From Pratylenchus scribneri (taxonomy: Eukaryota > Nematoda > Chromadorea > Rhabditida > Pratylenchidae): a DNA stretch of 64,000 nucleotides. Position numbers and translations under genes: made by a program. Positions 33,533 to 45,100 of this stretch are shown here, one piece after another; positions within the stretch are counted from its first letter, which is position 1, and each line of letters opens with the position of its first letter. The DNA lies in contig JAQSEB010000035.1 in the NCBI GenBank assembly GCA_030063045.1, positions 124,001 through 188,000 of the forward strand, given 5' to 3'. The notes beneath the pieces were generated by a model. The model was not told the DNA's origin. It did no database searches and saw only the letters and a program-made list of their open reading frames with translations.

Positions 33533-36500
33533 ATGTCTGTATTACGTCCCGAAAGAAAGCGACAATTTAGAAAATACAACCACCTGTTAAAAAAACCCAA
33601 TTGCATTTCCAACACTCTGGAAAACCCTGAAGATTTTGATGATTTTGTCACGAGAAGCACATTATTGGCCGACAAATCCGACTTTTTATATGCCATTCTT
33701 GATATTGCAAAAATGCGCCAAATTCTTTTAACATTGCCAAGCGGATGGGGCAAAACTACTCTTTTAACAATGGCAAAATCGTTTTTTTCTCTCAATGATG
33801 TTGAGGACAAAGAAAACATTGAAAATGATGCCAGCCAAGCATCGAATGGAGTTTTTGACACTCAATTTGAGAAGTTCGTTTATGTCGTATTCTAGGTTTA
33901 TCTTTTTGAGGAATTTCCATTAATTTGGTATTAGTTTCACTATATTAACCAAATGAACTTCATAGATGCGAATTGAAGAATGCTTTGAAAATATATAGGA
34001 AATTAGGGACATAAGAGGCTAATAAGTGAAATAAACCGATCAAAAATTAGCTCCTATTCAAATAAACCAGCCCCAAGTTCCATAATAGAATATATTATGT
34101 GATCCTCCGATTCGTGCCTCTGTCATTTTATCCTTTTTTATCTTGAGAGATAACTAACTATTAGCATATAATGAAGCCACTTGGCAAGTGTCAAAAAGTA
34201 AAGGGCAATTGTCAATTATATATTAAGGTTAATTATTAGGATTAGTGGCTAGAAATGCATAGAATGGGCAGGATCTAATTTTACTCTGGTTATAAATCAT
34301 GAGCAATGAGTTCTAATGAAAAATAAATTCTTTTTAAGTGGCGCCAAATTCCGGATTATGCATGATGATTATGCGGACTTCAGGGCAAAGCATTTTCATG
34401 CTCATCCAACCATTTTCATTGATTGCTCGGCAATTTCTGGCGATTATAACACGATTCAGAGGAAATTAAATAAAAAAATTTGGGATTTATTGGATGAAAA
34501 CAAAGCTTTGTTGGAATGGACACCAACAACAAAAACTCAAAAAAGATTGGCAAATTCCATGAAAGCCCAATATCAACAATTTTTAGACAACTCTGGCTAT
34601 TGGGAAGATGGTTAGTGAGCAGTAAAATTTTGGTAGATGTAGAATTTCAAAATTTCTCTATTTTTAAAAATAAAGTGGCAATTGTTAACAGATTTTGCGA
34701 AAAGATGTCCCCTACAAAAAAAACTAAAATTATTTTAGTATATATTTCATGGACAATTTCAGCCATCAATTCTTTGACCACTTTAATGCATCTGAAAAGT
34801 GGTGGCCAAAAAGTAATCATCCTCATTGATGGCTACGATTCACCCATAATCAATCAGCATCGTTTTGCCGACAGCAATGAATTCAACGATAGTTTAACAT
34901 TGGTCAATGATTGGATTCAAGCATTCGTATCGGCAAAAAATGTGGAATTGTTATTGGTGGTCGGCACATTTTGGTTCCCTTTAAGCGGAATGAATTTTCA
35001 TCATTTTGGGGTAGACGAAAGCCGGCCTCCTGCAGGACGAGGTGCGTGCATATCGGGGGATTTAAAAAAGTAATGAATAGGTCTTTGAATTTGAATAATC
35101 AGTAATCACTAAATAATATAGGTCGTTTAAGAGGGCATAAAACGGCTATTCTATATACCCATGTTACAGCTGATTTCGGGAAATCTCAGATTCAGTAAAC
35201 CTGACGAGACTTGAGAATAGGATCATGATCATTCGACTGAGTATACTAGTATTCGTTTTAGTCTACGAATTTTCAATTTCAGACCAGAAATAAAATTTAG
35301 GCAAAATTTAGTACGAATAAGATTTAAACAAATACTCAGCTTTTCAAAGGCATACCTTTTTTAAATTGAAATTTCACAGACTAAATTGGTCATGCCGAAT
35401 CGAATGAGAACCCATTCTTGAATTTATAGGAAGTTTAAAAGCCCCGATTCCCAAATTAGTTAGACCAGCATCTAGCTAAATTCCGAATTTTATTAATTTT
35501 TAATATTAGCTGAAACATCCATAAATTTGTATCCCTTTAGTAAATTAAGTGGGCAAACAAAATGTTTTTCTTGTAATCATTTCAAATACTGATTGTGAAG
35601 AATATTCTGGTTATTATTTTGAGGGAATGGGGCACAGTTACCGAAACCTAAATTAATAATTTTGGGCCATTAATTAAAAAAAAAACACAAAAGTCATCAT
35701 CAAATTGAAATTTAAAAAATATCAAAAATTTTGATTTTAATCTTCAGTTGTCGAACCAATTGATCCACAAAAGGGCATTGAATTGTTGCAGTTTTTTGGT
35801 TTGAAATCAGAAGAATTCGACGAATATTGCCAATGCTATAATTTTGATGAAGGGCTGAAACAAATTGCCAGAGAACATTATAATGGTTAGTGATGGGTTT
35901 AAAAAGAGATTCAGAATAGCAGATATAGCCAACGCATAAATATTTTAAAAATTTACCAAATTAGGCAAATGGATGGGGAAATGAAATATGAAAGGGGAAT
36001 TGGATCGGCCCAATTAATCAATTTCAATTCGCAGGTTTGGCCATCAATGGTGTCGATCTTTACCGCACAAATTCGGTGATCAAAATGTTCAAGGACTGGG
36101 CTCGTTGTCCCAATAAGGAATATTTTAAATTCATGAAGAATTACTCATCCGAATCCAAATTCATGCAAAATTTTCTACCACTTTTTCGCAGTAAAAAAGT
36201 AACTTATTCCATCAAATTGCTACTTGGCGACGAAGATTTCAGTGTGGATGAATATTACTGCGCTAGTTTCCAAGTTAGGAAAAAATAAAAAAAAAAGAAA
36301 AACATTTTGTGATATTTAAAATTTAAGCAGGAACAATTGAAACAATTGCGGCAACACGCAAAATCATATGCTATTGGAAAAGAAGAGGATTTGGAAAAAA
36401 ATGAAGTGGTTATGCTGGTTATGCAATTTTTGCTTGGGGCTGGTTCATTGATTCGAGTTGGCAATAAATTGATTATTCCAAACAATGAACAACGGAACAT

Positions 36501-37711
36501 TCTTCAATTTTATATTACCGAATATTATTACAAAAGAAGATATGCCTTCGATATTCATTTGCTCCAAAAAATTGCCGATCAATTGGAAAAAATTGTTTTT
36601 GGTGGAAATGAAGATCCAAAATTGTTGATCGATGCTTTATGCAAAATGTACAATGCCGTCAGAAAAGGTAGGCAACGCAAATCATGGTTAAATGCCCAAA
36701 AGACCCAATTCGGGACCTGACCTGGTGGTGTCTCGGTACAGTCTCAGTCTAGGAAAATCTTGGTCCAAAATCTTGAGATCCCACTTAGATTCAAGAATTT
36801 CCAAGGCAATTTTGAAATTACAAAAGGGAAATATTTAATTTAGCGAAAAAATTGCTCAAAATGGCGAAAAATAATTTTTATAACTTGGCCATAAAAAATA
36901 GGTGATGTCTTATATGTTAGATTATGGCTATCCAAAGGAATCTTAAAAAAAGCCCGATTTGAGATTTGTCCAAGTTGGCCAGAAAGAAAGGATTATTTTC
37001 GACACGAAAGACCAACATTTTTTTTTGCCAAATTAAGCAGAATCCTTTAAAATAAAAATAAAATATCATAAAAATATGAAATAAGAAAAAAAAATTCTGC
37101 AATTTATTCAAAAAGTCATTAAGAAATTCACTTTTCTTTATAAAATCTCCTTCTCGGGTAAAACGATCGAGAGTCTCGATCAAGTCTCGAACCCGAGATT
37201 CTCGTATGCCCGATCTCTATTACCCATGCCAATACAAAATTTAATTTATGGAAAAAATATTTTCACTCATTCAGATGTTGCGGCGAATGAGCATCACACC
37301 CATGTGATTTTTGAAATGGCTTTGATGCTTTTAGAAGGAAGAACATATTTGGCCGGTGACTACATTTTGGGTGGTGATAAACGCAAGGATTTGCATCGGC
37401 CCGACATCATTTTTTGCAGTCAAACACGAAAAGTGGCACTCTGTGTTGAGCTTAAATATGGAACGATTAAAAGAAGAGACAAGAGGCCAGAATATGCATT
37501 AAATCAAATTGCAAAAAATGGCTATATCACAAAGTCAAAAATTGGCAAAATGGAAGCATTGGACAGGATTATAGCAATTGGAATGAATGCAGAAAGAATG
37601 GAAGCCTTAGATGATGTGATGGAAGTTCGAATTGAATTGAGAATGAAAAAGAGGGAAGATGGACAAGGAGTTAAACAATTCTTGACCAATTTTGAAGAAT
37701 CTTTGAAATAA
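33533..37711 (+). CDS. AAA-ATPase-like / PD-(D/E)XK nuclease fusion protein
   Basis: The architecture matches bacterial proteins with a Pfam AAA-ATPase-like domain followed by a PD-(D/E)XK nuclease domain, whose biological role is poorly known. The exons join in phase throughout. The ATPase opens with TLLADKSDFLYAI and a Walker A-type LPSGWGKTTLLTMAKSFF (33640-33790). Next come FIDCSAISGDYNTI (about 34410) and the Walker B region KVIILIDGYDSPI (about 34815), where Gly replaces the usual Glu of DEYD. VVEPIDPQKGIELLQFFGLK (35748) and IPNNEQRNILQF (36477) follow. The nuclease part (37272-37711) has NEHHTHVIFEMAL, HRPDIIF, CVELKYG and YALNQIAKNGY, giving the D...E-x-K core and a Gln. About eight introns are present, one of about 700 nt (35042-35747) holding a repeat. 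TTGCAG just before the ATG may be a trans-splice acceptor. Horizontal origin is inferred. Confidence 0.85.
35190..35500. repeat. Diverged repeat family E, copy 1 (AAA/nuclease intron)
   Basis: Shares ordered words with 57620-57990: TTTCAATTTCAGACC..AAATAA, AGCTTTTC, ATTTCACAGACTAAAT.G, GAGAACCCATTCTTGA..TTTATAGGAAGTTTA and CCGA..TTCCCAAA. The ends show weak inverted similarity. It lies in the 700-nt intron of the AAA/nuclease gene. Confidence 0.65.
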
Positions 37712-38286
37712 TTTACAAAATACAAAAACACAATCCCATTCAAACACATTGTGCTATTTTCATAAAAATATTCGTTTTTCACCATTCGGAGGATTAAATA
37801 TTACGTCTAAATTTATTGAGAATGGCTATAAAAATTGCAAAAAAACATAAAATTATTCTATTTTTATCTATGATGCAAAACAGGCAGAATTATTTCGAGG
37901 CAAAACAGTTCAAAAAAATTGGAATTAAATTAGATGAAAGACTGAAAGATGAATTACAAGAAACACAAAACAGGCGTAATAATACGGAATTAGTTGAAAT
38001 ACCGGGGGTTGACAGATTTTGACGAACATTTTCTGAAATATCGTATTCTTTCATTAAATTAAGCAATTGCACCATTCTTTTACTATCTCTTATTTTTTTG
38101 GCATTCATTTTCGAAGAATCGCAACAGTTTTCATAAAAAAAATAAAATATTTGTAGCTTGTTAAATTTATTCAGGAATTGAAAATCAAAAAAAAAATTGA
38201 ATTGATTAAAATATGAAATTTAAGCTATTATTTATTTTATATTAAATAAACAATATCCCTTCTCTTCCTTCGTTTCTGATTTTCGC
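37712..38286. other. Intergenic gap between AAA/nuclease gene and RING gene (convergent)
   Basis: The two flanking genes converge here. A 67-codon plus frame at 37822-38022 (MAIKIAKKHKIILFLSMMQN...) starts with ATG but matches nothing recognised and has no support beyond being open. The remainder is AT-rich 3' flank. Confidence 0.45.
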
Positions 38287-39096
38287 TTAAGGCAGAAAAA
38301 CGCGAGACATTTTTTGTATTTGTCTTCGACAAATTGGACATTTGCTGCCTTCGCCTTTGATTCGATCCGAACAAATTTCGCATGCGACCAAATGCATGCA
38401 CGGTTCAAAAACAATGGCACGCTAAACAATTGAATAAAAATTTAAATAATTTTAATTGGTACTTCATTTTCTTGGCAAATACTGCATTCTTTGAATGCTA
38501 TTGGATTCGTTGCCGTTGTAGCGGCTTCGGCAGAAAAAGATGATTGAGGTTGGCGCCGAGTATTTGATTGATTGGATGTGCCTGCAGCTTCTTCATCCTC
38601 ATTCTGGAATTTATTAGGAATAATAAGCTTCAAATTAGCCATATTTACCTCTTCATGTTCGTTCATCATGGAATGAAGCAGCAATAATGGGAATAATTCC
38701 CGGGCAATTTGTTCCCTCGCTGCCTGTCCTTTGGCTTCCTGTTGTAGACGGCGAAGCCGATGAATGGTCTCAAGTCGTTCTCGAATTTGTTGTCGAATTT
38801 GTTCTTCTTGATTTTGACGCAATTCTTGACGTCTTTGACGCACATGATAAATTAGGCAACATAAACCACAAAGGCAGGAAAATATGAGAATAGCAGCTGC
38901 TTTAAGCAAATTTGCGAAACATTCCCAAATGGATTTAGCCAATTCACGGCAACATTCACAGCAACAACAACAACAAATGAAAATTGACAAGACAATTGCA
39001 AAAATCCACCAATTTTTTCGAAGGAACTACGAATAAAATAAGATAAAAAAAATGAATTTTTATAGACTATTTACATTCAAATAGGGCATATACCAT
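38287..39096 (-). CDS. Membrane-anchored RING-finger protein (probable E3 ubiquitin ligase)
   Basis: The model runs from an ATG-only first exon (39096-39094) spliced in phase to 39026, then through introns near 38605-38650 and 38425-38463. The product opens with a hydrophobic, cysteine-rich segment (FLRKNWWIFAIVLSIFI then CCCCCCECC), a second hydrophobic stretch (AAAILIFSCLCGLCCLIY) and an Arg/Gln-rich coiled coil (RQRRQELRQNQEEQIRQQIR). It ends in a C-terminal RING-HC: CSIC...EPCMHLVACEICSDRI...KCPICRRQIQKMSRVFLP. Spacing of the Cys/His pairs fits zinc binding, so E3 ligase activity at a membrane is likely. The cysteine cluster may be palmitoylated. The one-codon first exon is inferred from phase and could be wrong. 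Family identity beyond RING is not recognised. Confidence 0.72.
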
Positions 39097-39144
39097 TTGC
39101 AATTAGTAAAATCTAAAATATTAATAATTTAAAGTAAAGAAGAC

Positions 39145-39971
39145 CTAATTTTTATGTTTGCCTTGATCAGATTTAAAGTCTGCACTTTCTTGATTCGCAA
39201 AAGGAACAAACTAAAAAGCATTAAAACAACTTTAATTATTCTTTTACTCTGGCAAATTACCTTCAAATTTTTGAATATAATTGTAGCGAAAAGTGGATTC
39301 GAATTATTGGATGCCATTTTGATTTTCGCTTCGTCACAATCGAAGCTTAAAAATATGCAAAAATAAATTATAAATGTAAAAAAAACTTGCCCATGTTTCA
39401 TTTGCCAACGTCGAGTCGAATTTGTGTACTGCCAAATATCTGTTTAACAAATTATTAAAATAATCAAATTTAATACACTACCTTCTCTTGGATTCAATTC
39501 TTCGATAAAATTTGCGATTAATTTTGAATAATCAATGAAAAAATATTTATTGCGGTAATCATCATAATCAATAGCTGCTTCAAGTATTAAAAACCTATGG
39601 AAATAATTTATACATTTGTCAAATATCATTTCATAAACTAACCACTTTTTTCCCTCTGGCCAATCAAAACCAGGAATTTTTGGAAGGAATTCAATTGCCA
39701 ATTTGTTATAATCACTTTGATTATCGTTAATATAGGCATATTTCACCCCAAAATCAAGGCCAACCTTTTCTCCATACTGACAAAATAAATTTGGATTAAA
39801 GTTGCCCCAATTTTTAGACCTTATCCAAGAATTCCACATTTCCATTGATGTCTTCAGCTTCGAATATAATATAATAATTAGTACTAGTACGAGAAGAAGG
39901 ATATGTCAAATGGATGGCCAATGAAGAAGTTGCAAGCGAGAAGAAAATTAAGCATTTGCCAAGGAAGAACA
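39145..39971 (-). CDS. Small secreted protein with signal peptide, unknown family (candidate effector)
   Basis: Reading the minus strand, exons join in phase: MFFLGKCLIFFSLATSSLA (signal peptide) then IHLTYPSSRTSTNYYIIF and EAEDINGNVEFLDK; YGEKVGLDFGVKYAYINDNQ to PEGKKW; FLILEAAIDYDDYRNKYFFI to ELNPRE; DIWQYTNSTRRWQMKHG; FDCDEAKIKMASNNSNPLFA to KNLK; and a last exon ending in SDQGKHKN. The intron after KHG uses a GC donor (GCAAGT). The mature part is about 190 residues, rich in aromatic and acidic residues, with one cysteine and no membrane segment. The start FEAEDINGN..LDKYGEKV is faintly like the opening of glutathione-peroxidase folds, but the catalytic region is absent, so no function is given. 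A role as a secreted effector is speculation from the signal peptide and the presumed parasitic lifestyle. Confidence 0.65.
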
Positions 39972-42104
39972 TTTTAATCTTTATTAAAGTTAAATTTATT
40001 TTTAAAAACCATATTTTGGATTGCTTATTGAAATGAGGGGAAACAATGCTATTCCATTTTAGAGAATGGCTAACTAAATATCATTTTGAGTGAATCATTG
40101 AACAAAATAAAAAGCTTATATGTATATTTATTTATTCAGCCTCACAATAGATTGAAAAATGAAGCAAAAATAATAAATAGTTTTGCGAATTGAATGTTGA
40201 AAGAATGAAAAAACCGATAAATGGTTATCTATCAACAATATTTGCAACAAATTTTGATTACTTTTCTACCTATCAAATAAATTTACCCCACATTATTACT
40301 GTACCAGCCAATGGTTGACTTTTCTCACTCATATCAAATTGTAGGCATCATATCTGCTGATAAATTTGGAGCGAGGCAATAATATTGAATATCGTAATCC
40401 TCCTTTGATGACCTATTTTGAGGGGTCAGCATAAATTTATGAAAATTGCCTCGGGCAATATTTGAGGAATTATATTTTTCCTTTCAAAAGACAGAGAATG
40501 AATTATGAATATCGTAATCCTCATTCTCATTTAATGACCTAATTTCAGATACGAATAAGTAATTTTGTCGCCATAAAAATGGCTAAAAGAAAATTGCCTC
40601 AAACAAATATTTGATCTGATTCCTTATCAAAGAAAAAGAGGTCGAATTCGGTGAACTTTGTCATTTAAATATTCAAATCCATGCCGAATGCCGAATTAAA
40701 TAACGATCATCTTCCTCCATTTGCCATTTTTAAGCAGAATTCTCACTCTTTTCTCCCAAATTTGTTGATACATTTATCATTTTTAGTAAATTGCATTTTC
40801 ATATTATTTAATTTAATTGAATTGTTTTAAGTGTCATCGACAGAATGAATCAATCCCATATTATATAATGAAATTAATTCCGGGAATAACAAAGTTGAAA
40901 AATTTTCAATTATTTCCCCAAAAATTGTCATATAAAATGGATAAATGGCTAATATCAATGGCAAAATCAAACTTTAGTTTTCCCGAATCATCATCAAACA
41001 CCAAATAGTATTTACGAAATTTAGTCCTCATTTCCTCCCTCCAATATAAATAAGCCAAATTCTTCTAATTTGCATATTTCATTATAAATTTTATTTTTGG
41101 GCAATATCTCATCCTAATGAAAGGCACAAATTCGAGGCTAGCAAAAATGTGAATAGGTTGGAGGAAGCAACCAAAACAACAGAGAAGGACAAAAACGACA
41201 CTTTCATCGAATGGATGTGGAATGAAAATGTGGGGATTATGCCTCTATTTTCAATGTATATTATTTGAGTTGGTTGGAGGGAAAATGTCGGTGGCTGCTG
41301 AATGGGAAATCGATGATTCTTCCCCCTCGGCTGCTGCGGAAACCTCCTCCCTCCAAATGTACAATTCTCGGCTTTTCATCCTTCCCTCCTCCAAATTCTC
41401 ATCCAAAAGGCATGTTATATTTCTACGAACATTTTTTTCCTCTCTCTTTGCTAGGCCCAAACCACTATGGCCAATTTCCCTACTTCTTCTTCCGCTGCGG
41501 TTTATTTTTACGAAGCACATCCGCTGCCTGGGGCAAAATATATGTCAGTCGAGAAGAAAAGGCAGATGGCCAAGGGGCCCAGCAGAGGCCAATCCATTTG
41601 CCCCCTTTTTGGTCACCACAATTGCCTCGAGGGAATGGCCACAGATGAGGCCTAAAGCTTCATTCAATTCATAGTCGACAACAAAGCACTTCTCCTATTA
41701 TTTTGCCCAAAAGCAATTCCTTATTTTGGCATTGGCATTCCTTTCCGCATTTTTTTACTAAATTATATTAAAAAGATTTTTTGGGTTTAACTTAATATAT
41801 TTACTTTATCCCAAAAGTTGCTGAATCGAAAATATTTTCTGCCCAACGATGCGAGATGGAATCGGGGAATAATGTTAAATGAATGACTAATATATACGTC
41901 TTTTAACCCTAATGACCGTTAATTAAATCTTTTTCCTCCTAACAATGTTGTTGAGCTCAGCAAATTGTGCGCATTTTCCATCCATCTTTTAGAGCAATTT
42001 TCTTATTTTCCACCAATATAAATATTTTTATGCTTATAAATATTATTTTATGTAGAAAAATAATTAGAAAAAATTATGAATTGAAATTTCCACCAAAAAA
42101 AAGA
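39972..42104. other. Region between divergently transcribed genes (5' of unc-44)
   Basis: Probably contains the promoters of the minus-strand secreted-protein gene and of unc-44. It holds a diverged direct duplication (40386-40640) and a GC-richer block (41280-41660) where frames stay open on both strands. One frame there (MANFPTSSSAAVYFYEAHPL) begins near an acceptor-like GCTAG, so an upstream unc-44 exon is possible but unproven. Confidence 0.5.
40386..40640. repeat. Diverged tandem direct duplication, ~120-bp unit
   Basis: GAATATCGTAATCCTC occurs at 40386 and 40507. In each copy it is followed by TGATGACCTA or AATGACCTA, then AAAATTGCCTC and AATATTTGA. Confidence 0.75.
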
Positions 42105-45100
42105 ATGACAGTGGATTCATCGACTTCCGAGCCGGCAAATAAAGAAAATACTGGGGAGGAGGAAAGAGAACAACAACAACAACCACAACAGCCATTAAAA
42201 GTTGTTTTTTCCTAAATTATAATTATTCCTTTAAACCAAATTAGCCTGCCCGAAATGACCAAAATGCAATGTTCCTTCGCGCGGCCCGTGCCGGTAATTT
42301 GGATCAAGTTTTGGAATTTCTTCGTGCCGGAATAGACATAAATACTTGCAATTCAAATGGCCTAAATTCACTGCATTTAGCCTCAAAAGAGGGCCATAAT
42401 GAGGTTGTCCGGGAATTGTTGAGGCGGGGAGCTGCCGTTGATGCCAGCACCCGGAAAGGGAATACCGCCTTGCATATTGCCTCGTTGGCCGGACAAGATA
42501 TAATTGTGACCATTTTGGTTGAGCACGGGGCCAATGTGAATGCCCAATCATTGAATGGGTTCACTCCACTTTATATGGCCGCACAGGAAAATCATGAAGG
42601 CAAAGATTGAATAGTTAAATCGTTTTTAATTATTATAAATTGAAGTTGTCGTTCGATATTTGTTGGCCCATGGGGCAAACCAAGCATTGGCCACCGAAGA
42701 TGGGTACCGAAATAATTAAAAATTATCTGAGAATTTATGCCCAATTAATAGATTTACTCCATTGGCCGTTGCCTTACAACAAGGCCATGATAGAATTGTG
42801 GCTTTGTTATTGGAAAATGACAATACAAGTAAAGTAAAGTTGCCTGCATTGCATATTGCGGCCAAAAAAGGTAATTGAAATGAGTAATATTCTGTGAAAT
42901 ATGCAAATCAAATATATTAGATGATACTCGTGCCGCCACTCTCCTTCTACAAAATGAACAGAATCCAAATGTCACATCAAAAAGTGGTTTCACTCCACTG
43001 TGAGATTTCCTTTTGAATTATTAAATTCATCTATTTTCCTCTCTTTTTAGTCACATTGCTGCCCATTATAATAATGAAGGTGTGTAATGTGCATTGTATT
43101 TTTTGGTTATTTGTACTTTTGTATTTTATGAAAAGGTATTGCCCAATTGCTGATCGACAAAGGCGCAAATGTGAACTTCCAAGCGAGGCACAACATTTCC
43201 CCACTTCATGTTGCCGCCAAATGGGGTCGAGTTAAGCTGGTGGAATTACTTTTGGACAGAGGCGCAATTATTGACTGCAGAACGCGCGATTTGCTGACAC
43301 CATTGTTTGAATTTGATTTAAAAATTGGAAATTGGAAAATAAATTAAAGACATTGTGCGGCGAGATCAGGACACGAAAATGTGGTTGAAGTTTTGTTGGA
43401 AAGGGGAGCACCAATTTCGGCAAAAACCAAAAATGGTTTAACCCCATTGCATATGTCGGCCCAGGTTTTTGAATTGTCATTTTGTGGAATTGGATTGAAC
43501 CAAAACAATTTAGGGGGATCATGTTGATTGTGCCCGAATTCTCCTATATCATCGCGCAAATGTGGATGAAGTCACCGTCGATTATTTGACACCATTGGTC
43601 TTTTTTACCATTTTTAATTTTAAGTCCGTTTGAATATTTTCAGCATGTTGCTGCCCATTGTGGACATGTTGGGGTAGGTTTATTTATTTTTAAAAAAGGA
43701 AGATTTTATGGATACATCTCAAATAAAAATTCAGGCTAACTTTGCGCCATTTATAATAACTCATCAAGGACTGAAGCAATTTTGATGATTTTAGTATCAA
43801 ATTAAAGAGCAGACTCTTAGCTATTTAATGATATAAATACTTTGATCTCTAATTTGATGTAAAAATTATCAAAATTAGTTCAGTCCTTGATGAGTTATTA
43901 ATTATTAAAATGGAGCAAAGTTAGCATGTCGCCAGGAGGCATATCCAAATTTTGGCTATTAGATATAGTAATAAGCCATTAAAATATACTAAATTGAAAC
44001 ATTTAGAAAACTGATAGCAATTCATTTTTAAAGGTGGCCAAATTATTATTGGATCGTCAAGCGGATCCAAATGCCCGGGCATTGAATGGGTATGGGGGAG
44101 GGTCATTGGATGCAATAATTCATTCATATCCAAAAAGGTTCACTCCATTGCATATTGCATGCAAAAAGAATCGAATAAAAGTTGTGGAATTGTTACTAAA
44201 ATATCATGCCAGTGTTGAGGCAACCACCGAATCCGGTTTAAGTCCTTTGCATGTTGCCGCATTCATGGGATGCATAAATATTGTCATATTCTTAATTCAA
44301 CAAGTTTGACATTAAAATGAATGTATTTAAATTTAATATAATATTAGGGCGCAAATGTAGACTGCGAAACTGTTCGCGGGGAAACGCCACTTCATTTGGC
44401 CGCCAGAGCAAATCAAACTGTTAGACCCACCCAAAAATATTTAATTTAGGACAACCATTTTGTAGGACATTGTCCGTGTTTTGGTCAGGAATAAGGCAAA
44501 TGTGGATGCCCAGGCACGTGAACTCCAAACTCCACTGCATATTTCTGCCCGTTTGGGCAATGCAGACATTGCGCATATTTTGTTGAATGCTCACGCCAAT
44601 CCGAATGCCGCAACCCGTGACCAATACACTGCATTGCATATTGCCGCAAAGGAGGGCCAGGATGATGTTGTCCAATTGTTGTTGGAGAAAAAGGCGAACA
44701 AAACGTTGTTGACGAAAAAAGGCTTCTCCCCACTGCATTTGGCCTCAAAATATGGAAATTATACGGTGGTGAAATTGCTTTTGGACAGAGGAACCCCAGT
44801 GGACATTGAGGGCAAAAATCAAGTGACACCGTTGCATGTGGCCGCGCATTATAATAATGAAAGGGTGGCACAACTTTTGTTGGAGAGAGGCGCAAGGGCA
44901 CAGGCATGTGCCAAAAATGGGTACAGTCCACTTCATATTGCGGCGAAAAAAAATCAGGTGGATGGAAATTTTTGTATTTATTCGAATGATTAAATTAATT
45001 AGATGGAAATTGCGAATGCGCTTATTGCATATCGTGCCGATCCAAATGCCGAAAGTCGTGCTGGATTTACTCCATTGCATTTGGCATCAGAAGAAGGCCA

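Noticed and set aside
41222..41674. 150-codon frame upstream of unc-44
   Set aside because: Three overlapping frames are open at once, which points to composition; kept only as a possible upstream exon region.
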